64,000 bases of DNA from Paenibacillus sp. LS1 (GCF_026013365.1 NZ_JAPDOE010000005.1:62001-126000), one strand, 5' to 3'. Counted from the stretch's first letter, positions 42,740-51,956 are shown. Translations and numbers: made by a program. The notes: generated by a model from the sequence alone, not told the origin.

Positions 42740-43258
42740 TTAGAACGGCTTTGAAATGATTGGAGTAATTCGTAATAACCGCAATTCTTCTGGTTTAATA
42801 AATCCATTATTAAGCATGTAGCTTCTGAGGCTGTATATCTCCTTAGGATTTATTCTCCAATTCTCCGCTATTTCTGAAACAGTGTACTTCTGGAACAACA
42901 TTTTGGCCAACTCGATTTTAACGTTTTGATCCAGAGCCTCAAACTCCTCATAAGTTAAAGTGACGTCGTCTGATATATTATATTTGTTGTAACCTTGGTC
43001 GTGATGACTAATAGGAATTCCTTTTATAACAAATAGGCTTTCGAGTTTCAATAAAATTAGTCGTATATACAAAGTCGTTCTTGAGATTCCCATGCCCTTA
43101 CATATAACCTTATTTGTCTTATTTAATCTCCAGTGCCTCATGTACATGTGTTGCAGGTCAAAATCCATGTTCTTGAATTCATTGTATGGCATGAAATTGT
43201 TCAATTCTGTTTTCCATTCTGCTGAATTTATATTTATTATTCTTTCTGAAATAATCAT
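42740..43258 (-). CDS. HTH DNA-binding protein
   Basis: 172 residues; GGCAGGGAG upstream. Two HTH-like regions: LNKTNKVICKGMGISRTTLYIRL (about residues 45-67) and ELAKMLFQKYTVSEIAENWRINPKEIYSL (about 115-145). It resembles sigma-region-4 or Mor-type helices. Likely regulator. Its start overlaps the end of a 28-codon ORF, suggesting coupling. Confidence 0.55.
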   Translation of the reverse strand: MIISERIININSAEWKTELNNFMPYNEFKNMDFDLQHMYMRHWRLNKTNKVICKGMGISRTTLYIRLILLKLESLFVIKGIPISHHDQGYNKYNISDDVTLTYEEFEALDQNVKIELAKMLFQKYTVSEIAENWRINPKEIYSLRSYMLNNGFIKPEELRLLRITPIISKPF

Positions 43259-43345
43259 TTATAATCTCACTCCCTGCCATAGTTTATAGCGAATTAAAAC
43301 TCTACCGAAAATGCTTACAATTAACATAATTGAATCATCTCGCAT
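43259..43345 (-). CDS. 28-residue leader-like peptide coupled to the HTH gene
   Basis: GAAGGAAAGTG precedes ATG 43345. MRDDSIMLIVSIFGRVLIRY, then KLWQGVRL; the stop TAA is immediately followed by the next ATG. The start region resembles the 27-residue peptides. It may be a coupling leader or a functional membrane peptide. A TATAAT promoter lies at 43406-43411. Confidence 0.45.
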   Translation of the reverse strand: MRDDSIMLIVSIFGRVLIRYKLWQGVRL

Positions 43346-43517
43346 TTTATCACTTTCCTTCAGTTAGTTTGACATTCAAGACAATAAACAATCTGAACAA
43401 ACTATATTATAATAGCAGGTCAGATTATCGAGTAATAGAATGATGAAAGTTAACTAGAGTGTAGGCAACAGCTTATTTCAGGCTTTATATTTGTATCGAG
43501 TTTTTCGTAATTAATAA

Positions 43518-43550
43518 TAAAAAAAGCAACCGATTGAATGATCGGCTGCT
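43518..43550 (-). terminator. minus-strand terminator (copy of 40484)
   Basis: AGCAGCCGAT and ATCGGTTGCT pair, with TTTTTTT after it on the minus strand. Confidence 0.8.
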
Positions 43551-43643
43551 GATTACTTAAAGCATAATGGCTTTTATGAAACTTTACTTAATGTATTTAT
43601 GGACCTTCAAACTAGATTCAATTCTTTAATTTATAAAAGTATT

Positions 43644-43727
43644 TTAAGTTAAACTCCTAAAGATTAAAGCCGCGATAATAATCAGGACTGTCCAAAAGGT
43701 AATTGGGATTATATCATCTTTGTGCAA
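43644..43727 (-). CDS. 27-residue hydrophobic peptide, copy C
   Basis: AAGGAGGTG lies 6 bases before a TTG start at 43727. MHKDDIIPITFWTVLIIIAA, then LIFRSLT. Same length and layout as copies A and B (polar start, Pro near residue 8, one membrane helix, short tail), with low identity. A terminator lies about 95 bases downstream. Confidence 0.5.
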   Translation of the reverse strand: MHKDDIIPITFWTVLIIIAALIFRSLT

Positions 43728-43840
43728 GATGATACACCTCCTTATTAAAATGTATTGCAGTTTGATCAATATCCCCGTTCTGTTTATTTCTATTACTGTA
43801 ACGAGTTGTATAAAATATTTTAAATAAACAGCAATTAGAA

Positions 43841-44107
43841 TTACTGTTTTGATAGTCTGTTGATGGTGTTATGGTAATTCTGATCAAGGGTCAGCCAAAA
43901 TTCCGCCGGCGGAGTAAATACTTTAGCAAGTTTATCTGCAAAATCTTGACTAACGGGTTCTTTACCATAAAAGTACTGTATCATCTTTTCATTGCTATAT
44001 CCCGTTTTGTCTATAAGGTCATCCATGTTCATGCCATTATCAGCCAAAAGTTCAATTACGGTATCTCCTATTGGGATAGCTATAGGAGATGAATATTGAT
44101 TTGTCAT
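43841..44107 (-). CDS. HigA-like antitoxin/XRE regulator
   Basis: 88 residues from ATG 44107 (GAAGGGA upstream). GDTVIELLADNGMNMDDLID, then KTGYSNEKMIQYFYGKEPVS, ADKLAKVFTPPAEFWLTLDQNY is the HigA pattern, including the terminal FW(L)xLxxNY. HigA proteins neutralise HigB RNases and repress their operon. No HigB-like gene is adjacent; the neighbours are a 69-residue protein and an ImmA/IrrE-like protease. Confidence 0.75.
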   Translation of the reverse strand: MTNQYSSPIAIPIGDTVIELLADNGMNMDDLIDKTGYSNEKMIQYFYGKEPVSQDFADKLAKVFTPPAEFWLTLDQNYHNTINRLSKQ

Positions 44108-44159
44108 TGTTTTCGTTCCCTTCGTATATACAATTATCTTTATTCTTGGTTGCAGGATC

Positions 44160-44188
44160 AATATATAATTATCGAGGCCAACCATCAA
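44160..44188 (-). promoter_or_regulatory. promoter with shared CTCGATAATTA core (site 1)
   Basis: TTGATG (44188-44183), 17-bp spacer, TATATT (44165-44160) on the minus strand, 50 bases before the HigA-like gene. The spacer ends GGCCTCGATAATTA, repeated at 51067-51095 and 58945-58973. Confidence 0.65.
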
Positions 44189-44216
44189 GTTATTTGAAGC
44201 CAAGACTTTATGAAAA

Positions 44217-44426
44217 CTAATTGATTGAATTTATTGCAGTTTTCTTGGCATCATCATAGGATTCAAGTTGCGTGGCTATCGTGATACCCTGTGAATTATC
44301 TACTCTGAAAAATGAAATAGATTCACCCATAACCTGGCTGTATGCCTTGACTATATAGCACGATTCATCTGAATTTGTGTCGTATACTAGCCAGCGGTTT
44401 GCATTCTGCTCATGTACCCTAATCAT
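44217..44426 (-). CDS. hypothetical protein, 69 residues
   Basis: AAAGGGGAGAG upstream of ATG 44426. Beta-rich, with RWLVYDTNSDESCYIVKAYS and a late ESYDDAKKTAINSI helix. No family is recognised. It lies just downstream of a structured RNA element. Confidence 0.5.
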   Translation of the reverse strand: MIRVHEQNANRWLVYDTNSDESCYIVKAYSQVMGESISFFRVDNSQGITIATQLESYDDAKKTAINSIN

Positions 44427-44467
44427 TTATATACTCTCCCCTTTATGGAATTTTCATAGATTAGCCC

Positions 44468-44602
44468 TGAAAGAACGCAAAAAAAGATGCAATCTTCAAA
44501 AATGATTAATCCCGCAAAATTAGTGGAATTGGTCCCAAGGACACGATTAATCACTCTTTGAAGAGGCATCTTAATTTAAATCTCTCGTCTGCGCTTGCAT
44601 GA
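44468..44602 (-). ncRNA. structured RNA element, copy B
   Basis: The second copy of the element at 41388-41520. Short hairpin CTCTC...GAGAG, then a long stem: GATGCCTCTTCAAAGAGTG then ATTAATCG pairs with GATTAATCATTTTTGAAGA then TTGCATC, followed by TTTTTTTGCG. It lies 40 bases upstream of the 69-residue gene. Compensating differences between the copies suggest conserved structure. Confidence 0.45.
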
Positions 44603-44707
44603 GAGTTCTATGAATATAGTAATACACTCATTGTATCAGTCGTGGAGACTTTTGAAAAGCTTGGGTACAGTTCTGCTTGCACAAGTGCAGTGAATGACTC
44701 TGTTAGA

Positions 44708-45268
44708 TTAGTTCAAACTCCGGACTACCTGTACTCTTTGTTCAAGTTCCCAGAGAGAATTTTTATACTTTTCCAAAGAAGCGCTGTCTGTTGATGTACC
44801 CTGTTCCAGTTCTTTCTCTCTTGCAGCTATGTTTTGCGTTGTTCTTTCTATTAAACTCTCTAACCATCTTATTGTATTGACCTTCCCCATCTTATCGAAT
44901 GAATATTTGTCAGCTTCTAGCTCAGCGTAGTGTACTTCTCCACGTGCAATTGATTCTTCTCGTCCGATTGCTTCATATTCTACTAAATGATTAAGCTTGA
45001 TGTGACCCAGTTCGTGGTAAAAAGTGCTTAAGAGGAGATCTTTGTCCAGCTTAATATCATGAAGAACAATGAATGTTTTCTCCTCTAATTGATCACCATC
45101 TATAATACTTGCATCCAGGAACTTAAATCTAAACATTGCGGAGGATGATGTGAATTCTGGTGCACTCATGACAACAATATCCTCGTACAAAAAATATTTA
45201 TATGGACGCAAATTGCCATCTCTCCCCCTAACAATCATTTCATTATCAAAGTTAAACACGGGTTCCAT
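44708..45268 (-). CDS. ImmA/IrrE-type zinc metallopeptidase
   Basis: 186 residues; AAAGGAG upstream of ATG 45268. STFYHELGHIKLNH contains HExxH, and AELEADKYSFDKM supplies the third zinc ligand (ExxxD type). ImmA/IrrE proteases cleave XRE repressors to induce mobile elements or stress genes. Its plausible target is the HigA-like XRE protein 600 bases downstream. The C-terminal helix is a coiled coil. Confidence 0.8.
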   Translation of the reverse strand: MEPVFNFDNEMIVRGRDGNLRPYKYFLYEDIVVMSAPEFTSSSAMFRFKFLDASIIDGDQLEEKTFIVLHDIKLDKDLLLSTFYHELGHIKLNHLVEYEAIGREESIARGEVHYAELEADKYSFDKMGKVNTIRWLESLIERTTQNIAAREKELEQGTSTDSASLEKYKNSLWELEQRVQVVRSLN

Positions 45269-45277
45269 CTTAATCAC

Positions 45278-46136
45278 GCTCCTTTTCTAAATGTTATAAA
45301 ATCGTATTTACTTTTGATAAGGTACTTGCAACTGCTACGGGAGAAGTATGCCTCGACTTATTTTATACTGCGATAGTTTGTTTTACTATATAAAGCATGT
45401 TGAATTCGCCTCACCAGTAGAAAACCAGAGAAAAAAAGCCACCCTGATGAATCAGTGACTTATAATAGAATTCAATATTGTATTGAGGGTTAAGTTGGTA
45501 GTAGCTGAGGTAGGCTATCGTAGTATTTAATCACAGATGCTTCCAGCGAGTTTTCGAGTTTCTGACTCAACCAGCCAACCCAAAAGAAACGAAAACAAAC
45601 TTATAAAATAAATATCTCAACTTTCGCACCTAGAATATCGACCTAAACCCTTGTGAGCGTAAGAAGACTTCAAATATTTGATTAAAAAACCTCGCTTGTT
45701 TTGTATTATGGAAGTGCGACCAACAATGAATAAGAAAGATTTGTAATCCTATGTTACAAGAACATTCTCTGTCTGACCAGACTTGTTTTTCTAAGCTTTT
45801 TGCTACACTTCATATCGGAAAAATTTTTGCGACACTTAGGTATGTCGTAGTTTTTCGTTTTCCTTATCAAGAAGTTCATTTTTCATTATACTGTGTTTTG
45901 TATATCCAAGTTAAGCTGTACAGATCCTTGTTTTAGTCCTGAGAAGCCAGGTCTCTTTGTATAAACTACTAAATACATAAATGGATTGAGAATATAATGT
46001 AGTACCTATGAAGAATTCGTCGTATAATGTAATAACTTCTCAGTTAACAGAAGTTTATAATGTCATAATCATATTTGGATAAGTATAGGACGTCACATTT
46101 TTTATTTCTATTTCTCAAAAGAAAGAAGGAAATTAT
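45278..46136. other. long intergenic region
   Basis: 859 bases without a convincing gene. It contains TCTCAACTTTCGCA at 45618-45631, the same as the end of the IS4-like element at 47246, so it is probably a leftover IS end. Near 46000 several TATAATGT sequences and an AACTTCT-cagttaac-AGAAGTT hairpin lie upstream of the DUF4238 gene. Confidence 0.4.
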
Positions 46137-47093
46137 ATGGCCACTAAAAGACAACATTACGTTCCAAGATCTTATCTTAAATTATTTGCAGATTCAAAAA
46201 GTAAATTAATGTATTTTGATAAAGTTCAATCTAAAACGATTCCCAATGTTAAACCAGAGGGGGTTGCAGTTGAAAAATACTTTTACAATTTGGATGACGA
46301 TATCATTTCAGAAGCTAAAAGGGAAGCAGAATTATTAGGTTCTCCTACTGCAAGTTTTATAAAAAAAGAATTTCTTGAAGATTATTTTGCTGGGTTAGAG
46401 GATGGAATATCTAAGGTGTTAGAAGTAGTTAATCAGAAGTTGGAGACATCTGATATAATCCAAAAACAATTCAATGAAATATTCACAGAAGAAGAAAAAG
46501 TGGGCATGTCTATTTTTATCGCACTTCAAAGCATCAGAACTCCTGCTTATAGGGAGTTAGGAGCGAAATTTGTGTCATCAATAGATCAGAATTTAGGAAG
46601 ATCATTTGACGATGTAGACGACAATGTAAAATTATTAATGCAGTTGAGTACAGGAACGCTTGAAAGAGTGGGAAAACATTTACTCGATAACTTTGATTGG
46701 AACTTGGCTATTATAGGAGAAGAAAAACAAGCGAAGTATGCTGCTGTTAGAATGAATTATGTAACCGACGAATTCTTGATTTCTGATAATCCTGTTGTAA
46801 ATTTTGTTCATCTTTCTGAAGAAAAACAAGAATCTTACAGAGAGATGGCTTTGCCCCTGACACCAAAGCATCTACTTGTATTGAAAGATAAAAATATCCC
46901 TTCTAAACCTGAAAAATCTATTTATACTATCCATGTAAATGACATACGTATTTATAATGAATACCAATGTCGTTTTTCTTCAAGGAAAGTGATATATCAC
47001 AAAAAGAGCAATGAGAAAAAAATAAAATCATTTTTCAAGAGTTATCCACGTAGTTACACGCATAACAGTGGATCATTTTGTGTTTTGGGTTAA
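46137..47093 (+). CDS. DUF4238 protein
   Basis: 318 residues; AGAAAGAAGGAAATT upstream. The N-terminus KRQHYVPRSYLKLFAD is the DUF4238 hallmark, followed by VAVEKYFYNLDD and a central FIALQSIRTPAYREL helix and DEFLISDNPVVNF. These proteins are common in accessory regions and are suspected to be defence or toxin components. Single gene with its own promoter region. Confidence 0.8.
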   Translation: MATKRQHYVPRSYLKLFADSKSKLMYFDKVQSKTIPNVKPEGVAVEKYFYNLDDDIISEAKREAELLGSPTASFIKKEFLEDYFAGLEDGISKVLEVVNQKLETSDIIQKQFNEIFTEEEKVGMSIFIALQSIRTPAYRELGAKFVSSIDQNLGRSFDDVDDNVKLLMQLSTGTLERVGKHLLDNFDWNLAIIGEEKQAKYAAVRMNYVTDEFLISDNPVVNFVHLSEEKQESYREMALPLTPKHLLVLKDKNIPSKPEKSIYTIHVNDIRIYNEYQCRFSSRKVIYHKKSNEKKIKSFFKSYPRSYTHNSGSFCVLG

Positions 47094-47247
47094 TTATCTT
47101 GCCTCAAGTAGAGTTGAACTCTAAAGGTGTTTAGAGAATGGACATTAGAGTGCAGTATTATCCAATGAACGATCTTATATAGAAAGAAGCAAAGTAAAAA
47201 TCACCAATTCTCATATACGGTCATTGTCAATTCTTATAATTATGTTC

Positions 47248-48326
47248 TCAACTTTCGCAGCTCAAATTTCCAAACAAACTCTTGATATAACTAGGTAAAC
47301 CAGAGATCCATTCTTGTAGTTGACAAAAAACAGATGCTTTATTCTTGTTGGTTTTCGCCTGGGACATTTCGAGAAATAAACTCATCAGTTGCTGAAGCGC
47401 AGACTGGTAGTCCAGATCGCAAACCTCATCGGCAAAGAGAAAGAAGAGTCTTCCGAGTGTGCGGTCATCACTGGTTTCGCGCCGTTCAAATTCGGTTCCC
47501 AGTTTCAAATAGCTCTTTGTCACTTTAAAAAAGGTCTCAATACTCCAACGCATGCCATATATTCGTACAATTTCAGTCGAATCCAGCGTGACGTCTGTGC
47601 TTAAAATAGCAAGCCATTCCGTCTTTTATTCCGGTTGCGCACAAATACAAGCTTCACGGGCAGACCGCACGAAGTATGCACGACCACAGAACCTTTGATA
47701 TCGTTTGTACTCGACTTGGGCACGCTTTGAAACACGGCACTCAGCGTCATTCGCTGTCCCTGTACGAGATATCGTTGCTTCATTTCGTTGACCATTCCAA
47801 TTACAGGCAGACCGCTGCCCACGAGCTGGCGGAGCAATGGAGCTTGCGTAAACCAGCTCTTGGGCACGTAATCTGCAGTGAAGCCGGCTTTTAAAGCCTG
47901 ATCAAGCAAGCCTACAACCGCATCAGGCTTACGTGAAAAAGACTCCATTCGGCGTTTGTATCCATGGCTGCGCTTCGAGAGATGGGAAACCATTTCGCAA
48001 AAACGATTGGACAGTTTGGCGGAAGACAGCATGACGAAATCGAGCGGTGCAAAGCTAAAACCGTCCGACCAACCGAGCGTGAGCATGGTGTAGCCTTTGA
48101 TGTATTTGCCTGCGGCATGGTCAAATACACGTGCCAGCAGCTCCGCTCCGTGGTCACTTTCCAGAATGCGAAACCAATTTTTTCCTTCAAAAACCAACGA
48201 AAACACGATTCGAAAAATGGCTAAACCGGAAAGACCAAATGATTTGGAAATGCCTGCGTGCCACTTGGCTTTTCCGATGTGAAGTGTAATCCCTAAGATA
48301 AAATATATCCTATAATTACGTTCCAT
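47248..48326 (-). pseudogene. inactive IS4-family transposase
   Basis: A single gene in two frames. ELLARVFDHAAGKYIKGYTM then LTLGWSDGFSF and SHGYKRRMESF are typical IS4. The first catalytic Asp region is deleted (NWFRI joins LESDHGAELL). The second reads PKSWF where DSWF is expected. A 1-base loss near 47625 (CGGAATGG for CGGGAATGG) shifts the frame before LAILSTDVTLDSTEIV. The Glu region MRWSIETFFKVTKSYL remains. Confidence 0.85.
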
Positions 48327-48366
48327 AAGTCACTCCCCCTGTTTCTGTGAGGTCTTTCATTTACAA

Positions 48367-48675
48367 CTATCCGATGTCACCACTTCTGGTGTTACGTCTT
48401 TCCTTGATGTTCCGTGCGGTTTCTATCTTGATCCTCTTCATTCTCTGATCAAGAATAAGGTCTGCAAATTGAGTTAAGGCACCTATTGCCAAAATTGCTG
48501 AAACCGCCCATGTAGCGGTTGTTTTGTTTCCAGTACTAAGTGTTAGTATATCAACTGCACTGTCAAAGTAATATACTGCTATATCATGAATTCCTGAAAA
48601 TATTCCAAATTACCACCCACCGACAACAAAAACTCCCACAGTACCATAAGTAAGAATGCTCTTATTCCATGTTAT
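48367..48675 (-). pseudogene. two-TM membrane protein gene with in-frame stop; apparent ATA start
   Basis: GGAGG lies 8 bases before an ATA (48675). The frame reads TWNKSILTYGTVGVFVVGGW, then TAA (48610-48612), then FGIFSGIHDIAVYYFDSAVD and TWAVSAILAIGALTQFADLI with a basic tail. The good protein character on both sides of the stop suggests a recent nonsense mutation, or that the stop is read through. Confidence 0.5.
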
Positions 48676-48769
48676 ATTAATAACCTCCAGTTCGAGCTTC
48701 AGAAGATAACTTCAATTATTTGATCCGACACATTACTGGACATTATCCGACCTGGGGATGTACAGCATA

Positions 48770-49492
48770 TTACATTGGTAGTAGCTCAGGTGGCTTCCCT
48801 ATTCCTGAGTAATTGAGCATTCGAGTTATGTTAGTGCGTACGGTGTATGCAACTCGCATATAGTCGAACAATAGTGCAGATATATGTTGTTCTTCGCTGA
48901 ATACATATCCATTGATCAACTCAGCTTTATGATGCCTTGAGGCTATTCTGTGATTACCATCAACTGCCCATTGTTCAAGCTCTTGGCCCCCCTGGTACTT
49001 GATTATGTATACAGGATCATCGTTGGATTCGGCATGAGCAAGAACTTTTTCTGTTAGTTCTTCAATGTTGATATGCTTCATTAGATCTTTTATGCTATAG
49101 CCCACAGCTTTCATCTCACCACTAGCGACAATCTGATCGAAAACGGGAATACTCCAGGTGAATTGGATGCTTCCAATGCCAGATGGGTGAATTCGACTAT
49201 AAGTTTGAGCACCATAGCGATGTATTGGGTTAACCATAATTGATGAAGATGCAGCATGCTCTAATGCATCATACATATTCTTAAATATGATTTTATTATT
49301 CGGAAATTGAATTATTTGGATGTTCTTTTCAAACACTTGTACTTGCTTTTTTGCTACTTTAAGCGTGTTGATTTGAAAGAAATGAAGTTCCTCGATGGAG
49401 AACGCAATATCTTCTTTAAGCGGTTTATTCATGTGACAGTGTTTATACTTTTTGCCACTACTACAAGGACATAGTTCATTTCTTCCAATCAT
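48770..49492 (-). CDS. SEC-C motif protein with ParB/sulfiredoxin-like domain
   Basis: 240 residues. The N-terminal GRNELCPCSSGKKYKHCH is a SEC-C zinc motif. Later VYIIKYQGGQELEQWAVDGNHRIASRH contains the DGNHR signature of ParB-like nuclease/sulfiredoxin-fold proteins (around residue 180). Other SEC-C fusions bind nucleic acid or ribosomes. RBS weak (GGGAGGCAACC about 12 bases upstream). Likely a DNA- or RNA-related enzyme. Confidence 0.65.
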   Translation of the reverse strand: MIGRNELCPCSSGKKYKHCHMNKPLKEDIAFSIEELHFFQINTLKVAKKQVQVFEKNIQIIQFPNNKIIFKNMYDALEHAASSSIMVNPIHRYGAQTYSRIHPSGIGSIQFTWSIPVFDQIVASGEMKAVGYSIKDLMKHINIEELTEKVLAHAESNDDPVYIIKYQGGQELEQWAVDGNHRIASRHHKAELINGYVFSEEQHISALLFDYMRVAYTVRTNITRMLNYSGIGKPPELLPM

Positions 49493-49568
49493 CCCTGGTT
49501 GCCTCCCTTAAAATCCTTTGTATTCTAACACTAGCATATTATCGAATAAATCGCCCATGGAGCTTAAC

Positions 49569-49781
49569 CTAGAAGAAAAATAAAAATCTTCCAGTCAATT
49601 TGTATAACCAGTACAAACAAACTACAACCAGGAATAATCCGACAATTAAACTGCCATTGATTACAGCTCTCCAATTATACGGTCCTTCACCTTTAGATCC
49701 CTTAACAAAACCTAAAGATATTAGAGCAATTCCTACACCAAAACCAATTTGTGAAAGTATACCTATTATACCAGCTACCAT
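49569..49781 (-). CDS. 70-residue two-TM membrane protein
   Basis: CGGAGGTTG upstream of ATG 49781. Two hydrophobic segments (IIGILSQIGFGVGIALISLG; VINGSLIVGLFLVVVCLYWL) flank a basic loop KGSKGEGPYNWR. The layout resembles conjugative pilin-like or holin-like proteins; no family is assigned. Confidence 0.6.
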   Translation of the reverse strand: MVAGIIGILSQIGFGVGIALISLGFVKGSKGEGPYNWRAVINGSLIVGLFLVVVCLYWLYKLTGRFLFFF

Positions 49782-49983
49782 GTGAACAACCTCCGATGTG
49801 CCCGAACGGGCTTATTGTATGTACTCGGTCCTATTTGTCTCCCAAAGAAGAGGCTAACTTGTATCGACCCTCATATTCATCACAAGACCCTTCAGCTACC
49901 TCCGGTGCGTCATATGGACAACATGACACCTCTATGACTAAATCAAGCTTATAGCTTCAATTAACAGATTTCTAAAGAGTGTA

Positions 49984-50397
49984 TCAATTCTCTGGTATCT
50001 TCAAGTTGACTGCGGTTAAGTTTGGATCATCTTTTAGAAAAATTCGAATAACAGAAGTTATGGATTGTAACAAAGCCTGTATATATGCGATTCCAAGTAA
50101 AGTACAGTAAATCCATGTTAGCTCAAATAGATTAACATTCTTAATTAAAATGAAAGCGTAGGAAATAAGAAAGATTAACCTTAGTGCATACTCTATCTTT
50201 AGATTCGATGTGAATAATTTGAAAGCGGAAAATGAAATGTATAGTATAGAAACAAAACCAATCTGAAGTACTCTCTGGTTAACATCATGTTGACTTGATA
50301 AAAATAAATAACATGGAACGACGACCAACCAAGCAAAAAACATAATATTCATGAGTGTATCATCAATTTTGTTAAGTGTAGAAAACAAACCTTTCAT
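49984..50397 (-). CDS. membrane protein, about four TM segments
   Basis: 137 residues from ATG 50397 (GGAGGGC upstream; an earlier in-frame start lacks an RBS). Hydrophobic stretches at about 20-40, 47-65, 75-95 and 98-122. No family is recognised. First of a series of small membrane proteins on this strand. Confidence 0.6.
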   Translation of the reverse strand: MKGLFSTLNKIDDTLMNIMFFAWLVVVPCYLFLSSQHDVNQRVLQIGFVSILYISFSAFKLFTSNLKIEYALRLIFLISYAFILIKNVNLFELTWIYCTLLGIAYIQALLQSITSVIRIFLKDDPNLTAVNLKIPEN

Positions 50398-50451
50398 CTT
50401 AAGCCCTCCAGGTTTACTGAACACCTTCTACTTTTAATAAATAATCAAGGG

Positions 50452-50661
50452 TCATTTAAAGTAATTACTTCGTATGTTTTTAAAAATGTCTACTACAACA
50501 TCACGATAAAAATAATTCAATGTGATGGCATTAATGAAAAGTGCAGTCAATATGTAGACACTAATCGAACCGAGCGTACAAAACTGAAGAATAAGAAGAA
50601 AAATTGAAGTAGGTATAGATGCCATAACTAAACAAGTGATTATAGTCCGTAAATCTAACAA
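50452..50661 (-). CDS. 69-residue two-TM protein, tandem paralogue A
   Basis: TTG start 50661 behind AGAGGAG. MLDLRTIITCLVMASIPTSI..., second helix, and a conserved basic C-terminus VVVDIFKNIRSNYFK. The same length and ends as the neighbour at 50787 show a tandem duplication. Function unknown. Confidence 0.65.
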   Translation of the reverse strand: MLDLRTIITCLVMASIPTSIFLLILQFCTLGSISVYILTALFINAITLNYFYRDVVVDIFKNIRSNYFK

Positions 50662-50786
50662 AGGGGATGCTCCTCTCTTAATGATTATTTAAAGTAATAT
50701 TCCCATGTTGAGAAGCTGCTCAGTGTATGAATTCATAGAGCCATCGTATCAAGCCGTACTTTAGGAAGCAGGAAGCTCCGTCTGGT

Positions 50787-50996
50787 TCATTTAAAGTAAT
50801 TCTTTCGTATGTTCTTAAAGATGTCTGCCACAACATCAGAAAAATAATACTTCAAAATGAGCACCCTTAAGGCTAGGAAACTGATTATAATAAGACTAAT
50901 TGTTCCTTCTGAGTAGAAATGCATAACAAGATTAAAAATTGAAACGGGAATAGTTGCTAATATCAAACAAGCTACGATCTTTCGAGTATCTAACAT
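50787..50996 (-). CDS. 69-residue two-TM protein, tandem paralogue B
   Basis: GGAGGAGGAG upstream of ATG 50996. MLDTRKIVACLILATIPVSI..., C-terminus VVADIFKNIRKNYFK, about 45% identical to the neighbour at 50452. A promoter with the shared CTCGATAATTA core lies 70 bases upstream. Confidence 0.7.
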   Translation of the reverse strand: MLDTRKIVACLILATIPVSIFNLVMHFYSEGTISLIIISFLALRVLILKYYFSDVVADIFKNIRKNYFK

Positions 50997-51066
50997 GAGA
51001 AGTGTTCTCCTCCTCCTTCTTTAAATGTTTTTTCTGATTGTCCCTTTATATGTAGGAAGCACACTC

Positions 51067-51095
51067 AATATATAATTATCGAGTCCAGTCTTCAA
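51067..51095 (-). promoter_or_regulatory. promoter with shared CTCGATAATTA core (site 2)
   Basis: TTGAAG (51095-51090), 17-bp spacer, TATATT (51072-51067). The spacer ends GGACTCGATAATTA. It drives the tandem two-TM genes. The rest of the 449-base gap 50997-51445 contains only the terminator at 51335. Confidence 0.65.
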
Positions 51096-51334
51096 GTTTT
51101 GAGCTAGAGTGGTGCTTTGTTATCACCTATTCCCCTGTGAACTACAACGATAGATGTTTCAGTGATTAGTAGCGATTGCAGAACTTCTACTTTGTGAGCA
51201 CTTAGGTATCCCAATAAGGGTGTATTTTGAACGTGTTAATCATCAGAGGGACCGTAAACAAATTAGTATAACTCACGATAGATAAGCTGGTCTGTTTTTG
51301 TCTTGTGCATATAACCTATTAAATATGGATGTAA

Positions 51335-51366
51335 AGAAAAAAGCCGCTATAATAGCGGCGTCTTTG
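51335..51366 (-). terminator. rho-independent terminator
   Basis: GCCGCTAT-tat-AGCGGC followed by TTTTTTC on the minus strand, after the 51446 gene. Confidence 0.8.
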
Positions 51367-51445
51367 TCATTAGATATTAGATTAGCAACTTTACACTTAC
51401 CATAAATTAATTAAACGGATCAGGGGAGAGAAGCAATCAGTATGG

Positions 51446-51820
51446 TTAAATCAGACAATCATTTGCATCAAATTCATCAATCGTCGAACCGTCTAATGCA
51501 ATAAGCTTATATCCAAGCAACTTGTTGTCTTTTCTCCAACTGTCTAGGATGGGTTGAAGCTCTGCATTGCTTTCATATCGATACTGAACATAGTCAGTCT
51601 GATAATCTTTGACTTCAACTTCAAGAGTCAGTTTCGTCACAGGCTGATTGTCCTTATCAAACTCACCAATAAATTTGCCATCGCCGTCAAAGATTTTGTA
51701 GCCGATCAATTGTTTCTTGACTCGCCAAGGGCTCACAATATCCTCAATCTCCATTTCACTTTTAATTCTATAAGAGATACAGTCAATTATGTAGTTTTCT
51801 ACTTCAACTTCGAGTCTCAA
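51446..51820 (-). CDS. protein with two tandem 60-residue repeats
   Basis: 124 residues; TTG start at 51820 (weak RBS). Repeat 1: LEVEVENYIIDCISYRIKSE...WRVKKQLIGYKIFDGDGKFI. Repeat 2: LEVEVKDYQTDYVQYRYESN...WRKDNKLLGYKLIALDGSTI. Both end in an acidic EFD motif. An internal duplication of a small alpha/beta domain; family unknown. Confidence 0.6.
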   Translation of the reverse strand: MRLEVEVENYIIDCISYRIKSEMEIEDIVSPWRVKKQLIGYKIFDGDGKFIGEFDKDNQPVTKLTLEVEVKDYQTDYVQYRYESNAELQPILDSWRKDNKLLGYKLIALDGSTIDEFDANDCLI

Positions 51821-51928
51821 TTATATCATTCCATTTCGTGAGAATACGTTACTCCATTATATGATCATCTTTCCTCTTAATTCAATATTAAAAATACACA
51901 GTGAAATGGAGCTCAGTACAATTAATGC

Positions 51929-51956
51929 TTGACTAATTCTGTAGAATTCTTATACT
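51929..51956 (+). promoter_or_regulatory. promoter of the 52045 gene
   Basis: TTGACT (51929-51934) and TATACT (51951-51956), 16-bp spacer, 89 bases upstream of ATG 52045. Confidence 0.65.
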
